A stretch of 64,000 nt of DNA from Amorphus orientalis (GTDB lineage: Bacteria; Pseudomonadota; Alphaproteobacteria; Rhizobiales; Amorphaceae), in the NCBI RefSeq assembly GCF_030814015.1, contig NZ_JAUSUL010000001.1, forward strand, positions 1,330,001-1,394,000, given 5' to 3'. The translations under genes were made by a program, and so were the position numbers. Below, piece after piece: positions 35,844 through 45,729 of this stretch (position 1 is the stretch's first letter; every line of letters begins with the position of its first letter). Below the pieces are notes generated by a model that did not search any database, was not told the origin of the DNA, and worked only from the letters and a program-made list of their open reading frames with translations.

Positions 35844-35865
35844 GACCGGCCAAACCGGTCTTTCT
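35844..35865 (+). terminator. Weak intrinsic terminator after the TTC38-like gene
   Basis: Stem GACCGG/CCGGTC with a five-base loop CCAAA, followed by TTTCT. The stem is only six base pairs, so termination may be partial. Confidence 0.5.
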
Positions 35866-36038
35866 GACCGGGACCCATGGGAGCAAGTGATTGAAACGGG
35901 GCCTGTTTCCTGTTGCTTGGACCTTTCCGTCCGAGCCGAAAAAGCTCTAAGAGAAGCCGCGGCCGGCCGCCAGGGGCGCAAGGCCCGGAAGGCCATGCGG
36001 TCCGCGCACGGTCCGCTGTCTGCCCGGGGAGGGGCAAT

Positions 36039-37253
36039 TTGTCGACGTCTTCGCACCATCGGCCACGCGATCTGAGGCTCGATTTCTTCCGTGGCCTGGG
36101 GATGTTCATTATCTTCGTGGCCCACGTCCCGGAAAACAGCTGGACCCTCTGGATCCCGGCCCGGTTCGGGTTTTCGGACGCTACGGAGATCTTCGTCTTC
36201 TGTTCGGGCATGGCGTCGGCGATCGCGTTCGGCGCGGCCTTCCGCCGTCACGGCTGGTGGATCGGCTTCGCCCGGACCGCGTTCCGGGTCTGGCAGGTCT
36301 ACTGGGCCCATATCGCCCTGTTCATGGTGACAGTCGCGCTGCTTCTGGTCTTCGACCGGATCAATCCGTCCGTGGAATACACGGAGCGGCTCTACGTCAT
36401 TCCCTTCTTCGAGGACACGGCCAGCGCCTTCCTCGGCCTGATGACGCTCACCTACGTTCCGAACTATTTCGACATCCTGCCTATGTATCTCGTGATCCTG
36501 GCGATGATGCCGTTCGTCATCGCGCTGGCGCGGATCAGCGAGGCCGTTGCGCTCGCCGGCATCGGGATTCTCTGGCTGTTCGCCACCAGCGGCTACCTCA
36601 ACCTGCCGGCCGAACCCTGGTCCGACCGTGAATGGTTCTTCAATCCGTTCGCCTGGCAGTTGGTCTTCTTCACCGGCTTCGCGTTCATGTCCGGATGGCT
36701 GAAGCCGCCGCCGGTCAACCGGTGGCTGATCGGTCTGGCGATCGCCATCCTGGTTGTGACGGTCCCCTTTGCACACCGGTGGGGCTGGCAGAACGCCGAA
36801 TGGATCTTCGAGGCGCGCGACCTGGTCTGGGGCGGGCTGGAGAAAACCGATTTCGGCGTGCTGCGCTATGTCCATTTTCTCGCACTTGCCTACGTCGCGT
36901 GGGTGGCCGCGGGCGAGGGCGGACGGCGCCTTGCCGGCGGCGGCGCGTGGGGCCGCTTCGTGGCGATCACCCGAAAGGTCGGTCAGCAGTCGCTGGCGAT
37001 CTTTCTGACCGGCATGGTGCTGGCCCAGGTCATGGGCATGGTCCTGGACCTGATCGGCCGAAACATGCTCACGTGGGCGCTGGTGAACCTGTCGGGTTTC
37101 CTCATCCTGATCGCGACGGCCTACGGGGTGGCCTGGTTCAAGTCGCAACCCTGGCGCAAGCCGAGCGCTGCGGAGGCGAGCGGGAGCCGGTCGGGAGCCC
37201 AGGGCCGTGCGGAGCCGGTGTCCCGGCGATCCGAGCTGGCCGCCGGAGAGTAG
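36039..37253 (+). CDS. opgC: OpgC-family membrane acyltransferase
   Basis: A 404-residue integral membrane protein with about ten hydrophobic helices, matching the OpgC family: RDLRLDFFRGLGMFIIFVAH near the start, then SDATEIFVFCSGM and LYVIPFF. OpgC adds succinyl groups to osmoregulated periplasmic glucans at the inner membrane. The longest frame starts upstream in low-complexity sequence; the better start is a TTG with GGGGAGGGGC just before it, giving MSTSSHHRPRDLR. The C-terminal 40 residues are polar and Ser/Arg-rich. No opgG/opgH genes are in the window, so modification of another envelope glycan is possible. Confidence 0.88.
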   Translation: MSTSSHHRPRDLRLDFFRGLGMFIIFVAHVPENSWTLWIPARFGFSDATEIFVFCSGMASAIAFGAAFRRHGWWIGFARTAFRVWQVYWAHIALFMVTVALLLVFDRINPSVEYTERLYVIPFFEDTASAFLGLMTLTYVPNYFDILPMYLVILAMMPFVIALARISEAVALAGIGILWLFATSGYLNLPAEPWSDREWFFNPFAWQLVFFTGFAFMSGWLKPPPVNRWLIGLAIAILVVTVPFAHRWGWQNAEWIFEARDLVWGGLEKTDFGVLRYVHFLALAYVAWVAAGEGGRRLAGGGAWGRFVAITRKVGQQSLAIFLTGMVLAQVMGMVLDLIGRNMLTWALVNLSGFLILIATAYGVAWFKSQPWRKPSAAEASGSRSGAQGRAEPVSRRSELAAGE

Positions 37254-37344
37254 TCGGACGGCGCCGACACTCGGGCCGCTTGATGCCCGGCCCGGGGTGT
37301 GACACCCAGATCGGAACCGAACGGAATCGAGCGAGGTTGGCAAC

Positions 37345-38109
37345 ATGGCGGTCGTCGAGGAGCTGAGCGAAGCGCGCGCCCTGCTTGGCGAATTGGTGTC
37401 GTCGGCCAGCCGGGCGATCGTGTTCACCGGCGCGGGCATTTCCACGGAGTCCGGCATTCCCGATTTCCGCAGCCCCGGAGGCATCTGGTCGCGGATGGAG
37501 CCGATCTATTTCGACGACTTTCTGGCGTCGGAAGAAGCGCGGCTGGAGGACTGGCGCCGGCGCTTCGAGATGCGCAAGCTGTTTGCCGAGGCGGTGCCGA
37601 ACGCCGCCCATCGGGCGATCGCCGGGCTTGTGGACAGCGGCATCGTCAGCGACGTCATCACCCAGAATATCGACGGGCTTCATCAGCGCTCGGGCGTTCC
37701 GCAGGAGCGTGTCATCGAGCTTCACGGCAATGCCACTTCGGCGGCCTGTCTCGATTGCGGACACGGCATGGGCTTCGACGATGCCGAAGCCCTCATCGAG
37801 CGGGAGGCCCGGGCGCCTCGCTGCGGAATCTGCGGAGGGCTCGTCAAGGCGCGCGTCATCAATTTCGGTCAGGCGATGCCGATCGACGAAATGGAGCGCG
37901 CCGAGCGCGCCGTACGCGACTGCGACCTCTTTCTCGCGATCGGCTCCTCGCTGGTTGTCTATCCGGCAGCCGGGTTTCCGCTCGCCGCCAAGGCGCACGG
38001 TGCGACGCTGGTCATCGTCAATCGCGACCCGACGGATCAGGACGACGCCGCCGACCACGTGTTGCGCGGGTCGATCGGGGCGATGTTCGAGCCGCTCACG
38101 GTGTCCTGA
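37345..38109 (+). CDS. Sir2-family NAD-dependent protein deacylase
   Basis: A 254-residue sirtuin. NAD-binding motifs are FTGAGISTESGIPDFRS (27-43) and TQNIDGLH (106-113); catalytic His127 lies in ELHGN; the structural zinc is held by CLDC (135-138) and CGIC (160-163). NAD-dependent removal of acetyl or other acyl groups from lysine, for example on acetyl-CoA synthetase, is the family role. The AGGTTGGC before the ATG is a modest ribosome binding site. The gene stands alone between opgC and the cold-shock gene. Confidence 0.93.
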   Translation: MAVVEELSEARALLGELVSSASRAIVFTGAGISTESGIPDFRSPGGIWSRMEPIYFDDFLASEEARLEDWRRRFEMRKLFAEAVPNAAHRAIAGLVDSGIVSDVITQNIDGLHQRSGVPQERVIELHGNATSAACLDCGHGMGFDDAEALIEREARAPRCGICGGLVKARVINFGQAMPIDEMERAERAVRDCDLFLAIGSSLVVYPAAGFPLAAKAHGATLVIVNRDPTDQDDAADHVLRGSIGAMFEPLTVS

Positions 38110-38279
38110 GCCGCCGGCGCACATCGCCGCACGACGATCTCCTGTCACATTTACAACACAGTTCAACGCCTGCGCGATTCAGACTGTCGCGCCGGTGTCG
38201 GGCCGGTGATACTCTTTCTTAATGATTCGTTTCCGGCGGTTCGCAGGGGTGCGGTAGGCGGACACGGGGGCTACTCCGC

Positions 38280-38867
38280 ATGAGTGAAAAAAGTACCTTG
38301 TCCAGGCAGATGGACCTGGCGATCGGCGAAGGCGGTGAAGAAGCAGCCTTCGATCTCATCGAGGTGGCCGGCCAGATCAAATGGTTCGACGTCTCCAAGG
38401 GGTACGGCTTCATCGTCCCGGACAACGGGATGCAGGACGTGCTTCTCCACGTGACCTGCCTCCGGCGCGACGGCTACCAGACGGCCTATGAAGGGGCGCG
38501 GGTGGTCTGCGAGGTGCTGGACCGGCCGAAGGGGCTGCAGGCGTTCCGCATCCTGTCCATGGACGAATCGACGGCGGTCCACCCGTCTCAACTCCCCCCC
38601 ACGCGCACCCACGTTCAGGTCACGCCCTCGATGGGGCCGGAAAAGGCCTGGGTGAAGTGGTTCAACCGGACCAAGGGCTACGGCTTCCTCACCCGCGGCG
38701 AGGGGACGGAGGACATCTTCGTGCACATGGAGACGCTGCGCCGGTTCGGCCTGACCGAACTCCGCCCGGGCCAGGTCGTTCTCGTGCGCTACGGCGACGG
38801 TCCGAAAGGTCTCATGGCCGCCGAGATCCGTCCGGAATCCGGCGGCAACATTCCGCAGTCCCACTAG
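38280..38867 (+). CDS. Cold-shock protein with two CSD domains
   Basis: A 195-residue protein carrying two cold-shock domains. The first spans about 28-95 with [16 protein letters not shown] (RNP1) and VLLHVTCL (RNP2); the second about 120-188 with [15 protein letters not shown] and IFVHMETL. An N-terminal acidic tail and a Pro/Thr linker separate them. Double-CSD proteins of this type are common in Rhizobiales and bind single-stranded nucleic acid as RNA chaperones. GGGGGC precedes the ATG by nine bases. The 170-base leader is relatively A+T-rich with TTAATGATTCG near its end, possibly a regulated 5' UTR. Confidence 0.93.
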   Translation: MSEKSTLSRQMDLAIGEGGEEAAFDLIEVAGQIKWFDVSKGYGFIVPDNGMQDVLLHVTCLRRDGYQTAYEGARVVCEVLDRPKGLQAFRILSMDESTAVHPSQLPPTRTHVQVTPSMGPEKAWVKWFNRTKGYGFLTRGEGTEDIFVHMETLRRFGLTELRPGQVVLVRYGDGPKGLMAAEIRPESGGNIPQSH

Positions 38868-38983
38868 CTCCCGTCCGCCAAGATATCCGGACATCGGATT
38901 CGCCCACCGGGCCGTTTCCGCCCGTTCCGACGATCCCAGCCGGGCACGGCGCCGGCGCGACCCAACACAGCAAGCAAGTCATT

Positions 38984-39733
38984 ATGAGCCAACAGCAAAC
39001 CTGGTCGGCGGAACGCTATGTGCGGGACGCCGGATTTGTCGCGACCCTCGGTGCGGGGGTGGTCGAGTGGCTGGATCCCAGGTCGGGAGAGCGGATTCTC
39101 GACCTGGGATGCGGCGACGGCACCCTGACGGCCGAGATCGCCGCGCGCGGATGCTCGGTCGTGGGCGTCGACGGCAGCGAGGACATGGTGGCCGCCGCCC
39201 GCGGTCGCGGGCTGGACGCCAGGGTCATGGATGGCCAGGCGCTTGTCTTCGAAGCGGAGTTCGACGCGGTCTTTTCCAACGCGGCGCTGCACTGGATGCC
39301 GGATGCGCGCAAGGTCGCCGAGGGCGCGCGCGCGGCGCTCAGGCCCGGCGGGCGCTTCGTCGCGGAATTCGGCGGCTTCGGCAACTGTGCGGCGATCGTC
39401 ACGGCACTCACCGCGGTGGCGCGCCAGGAGGGGCTGCCCGACGAACTGGCCAAGCCGTGGTATTTTCCGACCGCGGCGGCCCATACCGGAGTGCTGGAAG
39501 CTGCGGGCTTCCACGTCGAGCGGATGGTGCTCTTTCCCCGCCCGACGCCGCTGGACGCGGGGATGCGGGCCTGGCTCGAAGTGTTTCGTGCGCCGCTGTT
39601 CGACGTATGCGGCGCGCGCCGTCAGGCTGCCCTCGATACCGCCGAGGCGCTGCTCGCGCCGGCGCTTCGGGACGAGGCCGGCAACTGGACGGCCGACTAC
39701 GTCCGGCTGCGGTTTGACGCGCGCGCGGTTTGA
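38984..39733 (+). CDS. Class I SAM-dependent methyltransferase (methyltransferase domain 11/25 type)
   Basis: A 249-residue soluble methyltransferase. Motif I is ILDLGCGDGTLTAEIA, motif II ends GVDGSEDM, and motif post-I/IV appears as DAVFSNAALHWM followed by LRPGGRFVAEFGG. The pattern resembles trans-aconitate methyltransferase and related small-molecule methyltransferases. The start at MSQQQTW fits the family N-terminus, WSAERYVRDAGFV. The substrate is not predictable. Same direction as the cold-shock gene, 116 bases after it. Confidence 0.88.
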   Translation: MSQQQTWSAERYVRDAGFVATLGAGVVEWLDPRSGERILDLGCGDGTLTAEIAARGCSVVGVDGSEDMVAAARGRGLDARVMDGQALVFEAEFDAVFSNAALHWMPDARKVAEGARAALRPGGRFVAEFGGFGNCAAIVTALTAVARQEGLPDELAKPWYFPTAAAHTGVLEAAGFHVERMVLFPRPTPLDAGMRAWLEVFRAPLFDVCGARRQAALDTAEALLAPALRDEAGNWTADYVRLRFDARAV

Positions 39734-39858
39734 GCGTGCGTGCGGACACGGAGCCTTTTCGCTTTTTCGGTCAGGTGCTATCAGACGCGGTCAGGACCGT
39801 GACCGACGCCGGACGCATCGGTCGCCACGCGTAATTGTTCGAGAGGTTTGCCTCCACC

Positions 39859-40401
39859 ATGGTCAGGCGCATTCGCGGCCTTGCAGGGACCGCCGCGTTC
39901 GCAGCGGCGATGACGGCGCTTGCGACGGGCGCGCTCGCCGACCCGATCAACAATCCGGTTGCCGTGTTCTCCGGGCTGGACAAGATCACCGGCCGCATCA
40001 TCACGTTCGATGTCTATGTCGGAGAGACCGTGCAGTTCGGCGCGCTTCGCGTGACGCCGCGTGCCTGCCACACCCAGCCGCCCAGCGAGGAGCCGAAGAC
40101 GACGGCCTTCGTCGAGGTCGACGAGATCACCCTCGACAACAAGATCCAGCGGATCTTCACCGGCTGGATGCTGGCCTCCAGTCCAGGTCTGAACGCCGTC
40201 GACCATGCCGTCTACGACGTCTGGCTGAACGACTGTTCGCTCACCTCCGACGTGCCGCCGCCGGAAGGGTTCGACGAAAGCAATTTCGCCGAGGATGCGA
40301 TGGGAATCATCACCCGACCGGACGACTGGTTCCCGCTGCCCCGCCGCAAGCCGCAGCGGGAGGTCTTCGAGGAGCCGGATCCTTCAGAGATCGAGGATTG
40401 A
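39859..40401 (+). CDS. DUF2155 domain periplasmic protein
   Basis: A 180-residue protein with a Sec leader (cut near LATGALA) and a DUF2155 domain: [33 protein letters not shown], and [28 protein letters not shown]. Two cysteines (RACHT and NDCS) likely form a disulfide. DUF2155 proteins of alphaproteobacteria are of unknown function and usually lie next to aat, as here. Its end overlaps the convergent aat gene by 18 bases. The ATG was preferred to an upstream in-frame TTG because the leader then has a normal positively charged start (MVRRIRG). Confidence 0.87.
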   Translation: MVRRIRGLAGTAAFAAAMTALATGALADPINNPVAVFSGLDKITGRIITFDVYVGETVQFGALRVTPRACHTQPPSEEPKTTAFVEVDEITLDNKIQRIFTGWMLASSPGLNAVDHAVYDVWLNDCSLTSDVPPPEGFDESNFAEDAMGIITRPDDWFPLPRRKPQREVFEEPDPSEIED

Positions 40402-41049
40402 GAGCGCGTCCGCGCCGCTGACATCCGTGGGCAGCGCGTAGAAGTCGGCCGAGTGCCGGATCGCCGACTCCAGTTGGCCCTGGTACACGCGCCGGCTGAC
40501 CTCAACCGCCCCGAACGTGGCCAGGTGGTCGGTCAGGAACTGGGCGTCGAGGAGAACGAAGTCTCCGGCCTTCATCCGGGCAACCAGATGGACCAGGGCG
40601 ATCTTCGAGGCGTCCCGCGCCGTCGTGAACATGCTCTCGCCGAAGAACGCCCCGCCGAGCCGGACGCCGTAGAGACCGCCGACCAGCTTGTCGCCGTCCC
40701 AGGCCTCGATCGAATGGGCATGGCCCATAGAGAAGAGCTCCGTGTAGAGCCGGCGGATCCGGCCGTTGATCCAGGTCCGGCGACGGTTCTCGCCGGGTTT
40801 CGCGCAGCCGTCGACCACATCCGCGAAGGCGGTGTCGACCCGGATCCGGTAGCGATCCTGGCGCACGGTCCGCTTCAGGCGTCGGGGAACGTGGAAGCTG
40901 TCCAGGGGCAGCACGCCGCGCCGTTCGGGCTCGATCCAGTACAGGCCCGGATCATCGGCCGACTCGGCCATCGGGAAGATGCCGCAGGCATAGGCCTTCA
41001 GCAGCACGTGCGGTGTGATCTCGAACAGGACGTCCTGAGGTTCCGCCAT
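40384..41049 (-). CDS. aat: Leucyl/phenylalanyl-tRNA--protein transferase
   Basis: A 221-residue N-end rule enzyme that transfers Leu or Phe from tRNA to N-terminal Arg/Lys of proteins, marking them for ClpAP. The diagnostic core is [19 protein letters not shown], followed by [16 protein letters not shown]; upstream is [21 protein letters not shown]. Length fits the family. It is downstream of accB-accC on the same strand after 52 bases and likely cotranscribed with them, a conserved alphaproteobacterial order. Confidence 0.95.
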   Translation of the reverse strand: MAEPQDVLFEITPHVLLKAYACGIFPMAESADDPGLYWIEPERRGVLPLDSFHVPRRLKRTVRQDRYRIRVDTAFADVVDGCAKPGENRRRTWINGRIRRLYTELFSMGHAHSIEAWDGDKLVGGLYGVRLGGAFFGESMFTTARDASKIALVHLVARMKAGDFVLLDAQFLTDHLATFGAVEVSRRVYQGQLESAIRHSADFYALPTDVSGADALSILDL

Positions 41050-41101
41050 CGCGAGACGTCAACGCTCCATCGGCTGGTGCACCCCCCAGAGAGTGACCGA
41101 G

Positions 41102-42445
41102 CTACATGCTATCGGCAAGAAAGCCTTCGAGCCAATGGATATCGTAGGAACCGTCGGCGATGTCGGGATGGTCGACGAGCTGCCGGAACAGCGGAATCGT
41201 CGTGTTGATTCCGTCGACCACGAATTCGTCCAGGCAGCGCCTGAGCCGCATCAGGCATTCCACGCGATTGCGCCCGTGCACGATCAGCTTGCCGATCAGG
41301 CTGTCGTAGTAGGGGGGAATGACGTAGCCCTGATAGACGGCCGAATCGACCCGGACGCCGAGACCGCCCGGCGTGTGGAAATGAGAGATCCGGCCGGGCG
41401 AGGGCATGAAGGTGCGCGGATCTTCGGCGTTGATGCGGCATTCGATGGCGTGACCGTCGAAGCGCACGTCGGACTGGGAGACGGACAGCGTCGCGCCGGC
41501 GGCGACCCGGATCTGCTCGTGAACGATGTCGATGCCGGTGATCATCTCCGTGACGGGATGCTCGACCTGCAGCCGGGTGTTCATCTCGATGAAGTAGAAG
41601 TTGCCGTCCTCGTAGAGGAACTCGATCGTGCCGGCGCCGGAGTAGCCGAGCTTGCGCATGGCGGCAGCGACCGTCTCGCCGATCTCCGCGCGCTGGTCTT
41701 CGTTGAGCGCCGGGGAGAGCGCCTCTTCCCAGACTTTCTGGTGCCGGCGTTGCAGAGAGCAGTCGCGCTCGCCCAGATGAACCGCGTTGCCCTTGCCGTC
41801 ACCCAGGACCTGCACCTCGATGTGACGGGGCGTGGCGAGGTATTTTTCCAGGTAGACCGCGTCGTCGCCGAACGCCGACTTGGCCTCGGCCCGGGCGTTG
41901 GCCAGCGCGTGTTCCAGTTCGTTCGGGCCGCGCGCGACCTTCATGCCGCGTCCGCCGCCGCCGGCGGCCGCCTTGACGAGGAGGGGATAGCCGATCTCGT
42001 CGGCAATCCGCCTCGCCTCCGCGTCGGTTTCCACGCCGCCCTCGGAGCCGGGAACGACCGGGATGCCGAGCTCGACCGCCGTCTTCTTGGCCGCGATCTT
42101 GTCGCCCATGATGCGGATATGCTCGGCCGACGGACCGATGAAGGCGATGCCGTGCGCCTCGAGGATCTCGGCGAAGCGGGCGTTCTCGGAAAGAAAGCCG
42201 TACCCTGGATGGACCGCCTCGGCGCCGGTTATCTCGCAGGCCGCGACGATGGAAGGGATGTCCAGATAGCTGTCGCGGGCGGTCGGCGGGCCGATGCACA
42301 CGCTCTCGTCGGCGAGGCGGACATGCATGGCGTTGGCGTCGGCCGTGGAGTGCACGGCGACGGTCTGGATGCCGAGCTCCTTGCAGGCGCGCTGGATGCG
42401 GAGCGCGATCTCGCCGCGGTTGGCCACCAGAACCTTGGAGAACAT
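41102..42445 (-). CDS. accC: Acetyl-CoA carboxylase, biotin carboxylase subunit
   Basis: A 447-residue biotin carboxylase, which carboxylates the biotin on AccB with ATP and bicarbonate as the first step of fatty acid synthesis. It begins MFSKVLVANRGEIALRIQRA, has the glycine-rich ATP-grasp loop AAAGGGGRGMKVAR, and carries the biotin/bicarbonate-site region NTRLQVEHPVTEMITGIDIV. Length matches E. coli AccC (449) and there is no biotinyl domain, which separates it from the pccA product in this window. It starts ten bases after accB. Confidence 0.97.
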   Translation of the reverse strand: MFSKVLVANRGEIALRIQRACKELGIQTVAVHSTADANAMHVRLADESVCIGPPTARDSYLDIPSIVAACEITGAEAVHPGYGFLSENARFAEILEAHGIAFIGPSAEHIRIMGDKIAAKKTAVELGIPVVPGSEGGVETDAEARRIADEIGYPLLVKAAAGGGGRGMKVARGPNELEHALANARAEAKSAFGDDAVYLEKYLATPRHIEVQVLGDGKGNAVHLGERDCSLQRRHQKVWEEALSPALNEDQRAEIGETVAAAMRKLGYSGAGTIEFLYEDGNFYFIEMNTRLQVEHPVTEMITGIDIVHEQIRVAAGATLSVSQSDVRFDGHAIECRINAEDPRTFMPSPGRISHFHTPGGLGVRVDSAVYQGYVIPPYYDSLIGKLIVHGRNRVECLMRLRRCLDEFVVDGINTTIPLFRQLVDHPDIADGSYDIHWLEGFLADSM

Positions 42446-42454
42446 GCGCGCGAC

Positions 42455-42919
42455 CTATTCGATGGCCACGAGGGGCTCGCCGAATTCGACCGGCTGACCG
42501 TCCTCGACATGAACGGCCGTCACCCGGCCGGACCGCGGAGAGGGGATCTGGTTCATGGTCTTCATGGCCTCGACGATCATGATCGTCTGACCCTGCTCGA
42601 CCGTGTCGCCGACCTCGACATAGGGACGCGCACCGGGTTCGGGCGACCGGTAGGCCGTGCCAACCATCGGCGACTTGACCACGCCGGGGTCGCTGGCGGG
42701 ATCGCGGGTGGGGGCAGGCGATGTACCGAGCGCTTCCGGAGAGGCAGAACGGGGCTCTGCCACGGCGGGCGCGGCGACGGCCGTCACGGCTGCGCTGCGC
42801 GAGACCCGGATCCGGAGCCCTTCCTGTTCGACTTCAAGCTCGGTGAGGTCGGTTTCGTGCAGCAGGGTCGCCAGCGCACGGATGAGGTCCTGGTCGATCG
42901 GCGAATTTGTTTTGGACAT
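42455..42919 (-). CDS. accB: Acetyl-CoA carboxylase biotin carboxyl carrier protein
   Basis: A 154-residue BCCP. The N-terminal helix region ([20 protein letters not shown] then [16 protein letters not shown]) is the family start, a Pro/Ala linker follows, and the biotinyl domain carries EAMKTMN with biotin on Lys120. I chose the second ATG of the frame (MSKTNSPID) because alphaproteobacterial AccB starts there; twelve further codons upstream (MKLFPQ..) have no family match or ribosome binding site. Translation is probably coupled to accC. Confidence 0.94.
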   Translation of the reverse strand: MSKTNSPIDQDLIRALATLLHETDLTELEVEQEGLRIRVSRSAAVTAVAAPAVAEPRSASPEALGTSPAPTRDPASDPGVVKSPMVGTAYRSPEPGARPYVEVGDTVEQGQTIMIVEAMKTMNQIPSPRSGRVTAVHVEDGQPVEFGEPLVAIE

Positions 42920-43247
42920 GTCCTGTGATGCGTGCCGTTGCGGGAACAATTTCATGAGGAAGCCGATTCGGGCCGGTCCGCAAAGACGGAAGCGTCCTGC
43001 CTCTCGGCCCGACGATGTGACATCGCGGCCCGGTTTCGTGTGCTTTCGCCCTCACACCGTCGAAGACAGCTGAGGGCGTACAGGTTGCGCACGGGCAGTT
43101 CAAGCTCCGCCTCGTCGCCGGACCGTATGCCCGGGACCGTTCGCCTTATAGGCTGCCTGAGCGGCGAGCGGAAGGGTGCAACCCGCTCGCTCACCGTTTT
43201 CCGGTTGAACCCGAACGGGAAGTCGCCTTTAGGCGGTCAGGCGGGGA
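42920..43247. other. Intergenic region upstream of accB
   Basis: About 330 bases between the DsbA-like gene and accB, both leftward. In many Rhizobiales aroQ (3-dehydroquinate dehydratase) occupies this slot; no such frame is present here and I see no remnant. The stretch must hold the accBC promoter. No strong hairpin was identified. Confidence 0.5.
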
Positions 43248-43997
43248 TCAGCAGCTCAGTTCGCCGCAGGTGGTCTTGTTGACCTCCGCCTGCAGGGTCT
43301 CGAATCCGACCGCGCCGACCATCACGCTGTCGCCGACAACATAGGAGGGGGTGCCGGTGAGGCCGAGCGCATTGGCCAGCCCGTAGACTTCCTCGATCGT
43401 GGCCTGGACGTTGTCGTCCTCCATCGCCGCCTCGACCGCCGCCGTGTCGATGCCCATCTCGCGCACCAGAGCGAGGGCCGCCGCGCCGTCGACCCGGCCA
43501 TCAGAGCTGATCAGCGTGTCGTGAAACTCGCCATAGCGGTCGGGGGCCACGTCGTTGACGGCAATCGCGACCTGGGCCGCTTCCACCGAGGGCGGCCCCA
43601 GGACGGGAAATTCCTTCAGGACCACGCGCAGGTCCGGGTTTTCGTCGATCAGGCGCTTCAGATCGTCGTTGGCCCGGCGGCAGTAGCCGCAATTGTAGTC
43701 GAAGAACTCCACCAGGGTGACGTCGCCGTCGGGATTGCCGATCACGGCCTGGCGGGAGGAATTGAGAAGCAGGGAACGGTTGTCGGTCACCGCCTGCTGC
43801 TGCGCCTGGCTTTCTTCAGCCCGGCGCCGTTCCTGCAGATTGGAGAACGCTTCCTCGAGGACCTCGGGATTCGCCAGGAGATAGTCCCGGACAATGGTTT
43901 CGATCTCCGTCTTCTCGCCGTCGCTGAACTCGGCGGCGAACGCGGGCGCAGTGAGGCCTGCGAACACGAGGGTGAGAAGAAGGGTGAGAACCCGCAT
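43248..43997 (-). CDS. DsbA/ScsC-like periplasmic thioredoxin-fold protein
   Basis: A 249-residue secreted disulfide oxidoreductase of the Com1/DsbA-like class. Sec leader to about residue 21 (APAFA), then a charged helical N-terminal region of about 60 residues (EIETIVRDYLLANPEVLEEA), which in ScsC/Com1 relatives mediates oligomerisation, then the thioredoxin domain with active site CGYC at 103-106 and the cis-Pro loop TGTPSYVV. A second Cys pair (TTCGELSC) closes the protein. AGGAGA lies seven bases before the ATG. It is downstream of the M48 protease gene in the same direction, a pairing usual in the order. Confidence 0.92.
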   Translation of the reverse strand: MRVLTLLLTLVFAGLTAPAFAAEFSDGEKTEIETIVRDYLLANPEVLEEAFSNLQERRRAEESQAQQQAVTDNRSLLLNSSRQAVIGNPDGDVTLVEFFDYNCGYCRRANDDLKRLIDENPDLRVVLKEFPVLGPPSVEAAQVAIAVNDVAPDRYGEFHDTLISSDGRVDGAAALALVREMGIDTAAVEAAMEDDNVQATIEEVYGLANALGLTGTPSYVVGDSVMVGAVGFETLQAEVNKTTCGELSC

Positions 43998-44097
43998 GGA
44001 CTGGTCTCCTGGTGCAGCGGTAGGACGCTGGTGCGGTCGTGGCGCTCTTTAAGAACGGTTCGTGCGAGACGCAGGTCCAAAAGAACCTGCCTCGATT

Positions 44098-45528
44098 CTA
44101 GCGGAGGCTCGGAGGGCTATACGCCAGGATGTCGTCGGCCTGAAGCCAGCCGGGCGTTCCGTGCTTCAATTTCGCTTGAGCCCGCTGGGCGTAGCGCTTC
44201 GCCTCCATGTACTGACCCTGCATCATCATGGCGCGAGCGGTGGCGACGTCGGCGAGCCCGGTGTCGCCGCTGCGGGCATAGGCGATGGCGAGCTGGCGGT
44301 AGGCGAGACCGGAGTTCGGCTCCTCGCGCACCCCCCGCTCGAGCTGGCGGATCGCCTCCGGCAGCAGGCTTGGATCGTTCGCGCCGACGAGCGCCTGGCC
44401 GAGCATGATCCGCATCAGTCCCGGACGCGGCGCCATCTCGACCGCCTTCTGAAGCGGCCCGATCGCCTCGCGCGGGCGTCCCGCCTCCAGCCAGGCCTGG
44501 CCTTTCAGTTCCCAGAAATAGGGATTGCCCGGTTCGGTGCGGATCAGGGAATCGATCACCTGCTGGGCCTGACGCGGCTTGCCGGTGCGGTAGGCGACGA
44601 TCGCCCGGGCATATTGAGCGGGCTGGCTGTTGTCGGAGGTCGGGTAGGCGCGCAGCACCCGGTTGGGGTGCTCGGTGAAGGCCATCAGCTTGGCGCGGAC
44701 CATGTCGTGGCGATGCTGCAGCGCGGGCGGGTCCTTCGCATCCCAGTAGGGGCTCTTCTTCGCCTGTTCCTCCAGCTGGGCGATCCGGTCGCGCGCGATC
44801 GGGTGCGACAGCGCGTAGGGATCGGCGTAGCGCGCGGAGAAGAGCTGCTGATCCGCCGAATCCTGGAGCGTCGACAGCAATCCGCGGGCGGACTGCTGGG
44901 TGTTGCGCAGATAGGTCAGCGCGGCCCGGTCTGCGGCGATTTCCTCGCCGCGCTGGTAGGAAAGGAGCGAGCGCTGTGCGGCGCCCATTCCGCCACCGAT
45001 CGCAGCCGCGCCCGCGCCGCCCATCTGGGAATTGCCGGTGGCCGCTCCGGCTGCCATCGCGCCGACGCCGGCGATGGTGGCGAGCGCGGCCATCACCTGG
45101 GCCCTGGCAAGCGCGTCGCGCAGCCGGATGAGATGGCCGCCGGCCAGGTGCCCGGTTTCGTGGGCCAGAACGCCGATGACCTCGTTCGGGGTTTCGGACC
45201 GCGCGATCACGCCGGTGTTGACGAACATGCGGCGCGGATCCGCGACGAAGGCGTTGAAGCTGTCGTCGTTGTTGAGAATGATTTCCGGATTGGCGCTGGC
45301 GATGCCCGCCGTGCGGAAGATCGGAGCCGCGTAGTCGCGGAGAAGCTGTTCCGTCTCCGCATCGCGGACGATGGACAGGTTCCGCCCCTGGGCCGCGGCC
45401 GGCAGCGGCGCCAGAGCAAGCTGGAGCGAGGCCGTTGCGGCCAGCGCCCCCCCGACGAGCCGCAGCATGGTGCGGGAACGGGCGCCGGTTCGGGCAGCGG
45501 AACCGTGTTGAACGAGATCTGTGGTCAT
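44098..45528 (-). CDS. Periplasmic M48 family zinc metalloprotease with TPR repeats (BepA-like)
   Basis: A 476-residue exported protease. Leader with hydrophobic core around residues 22-47 ending PAAAQ; M48 domain with HETGH at 123-127 and the third ligand region YQRGEEIAADRAAL; C-terminal half of TPR repeats (NPYFWELKGQAWLEAGRPREA is a typical unit). Architecture equals BepA/YfgC, which degrades or assists assembly of outer-membrane proteins such as LptD. The start with AGGACGCCA before it was chosen; the longest frame extends 70 codons upstream into a region without homology. Confidence 0.92.
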   Translation of the reverse strand: MTTDLVQHGSAARTGARSRTMLRLVGGALAATASLQLALAPLPAAAQGRNLSIVRDAETEQLLRDYAAPIFRTAGIASANPEIILNNDDSFNAFVADPRRMFVNTGVIARSETPNEVIGVLAHETGHLAGGHLIRLRDALARAQVMAALATIAGVGAMAAGAATGNSQMGGAGAAAIGGGMGAAQRSLLSYQRGEEIAADRAALTYLRNTQQSARGLLSTLQDSADQQLFSARYADPYALSHPIARDRIAQLEEQAKKSPYWDAKDPPALQHRHDMVRAKLMAFTEHPNRVLRAYPTSDNSQPAQYARAIVAYRTGKPRQAQQVIDSLIRTEPGNPYFWELKGQAWLEAGRPREAIGPLQKAVEMAPRPGLMRIMLGQALVGANDPSLLPEAIRQLERGVREEPNSGLAYRQLAIAYARSGDTGLADVATARAMMMQGQYMEAKRYAQRAQAKLKHGTPGWLQADDILAYSPPSLR

Positions 45529-45729
45529 TGGCGTCCTGGCAACGTTCGCATCCGGCACAGCGGCACGTTCTTTTCGTGCCACGCGCGCTATGGCGGGATC
45601 AAGCGATCCGCGAATTGGGGCGAGAACGCGGCGAACGACTTCACGGAGACGTTGATCGACGCAAGCCGCCGCTCTGGATCTTCCCGCCTGTTCCGGTCTA
45701 CCACCGCTCCATAATCTGGTTCGGGTTCG

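Noticed and set aside
35882-35918. Interrupted hairpin AGCAA..GAAAC / GTTTC..TTGCT between the TTC38-like gene and opgC
   Set aside because: The arms are broken by unequal internal loops and there is no T-run; no function can be argued.
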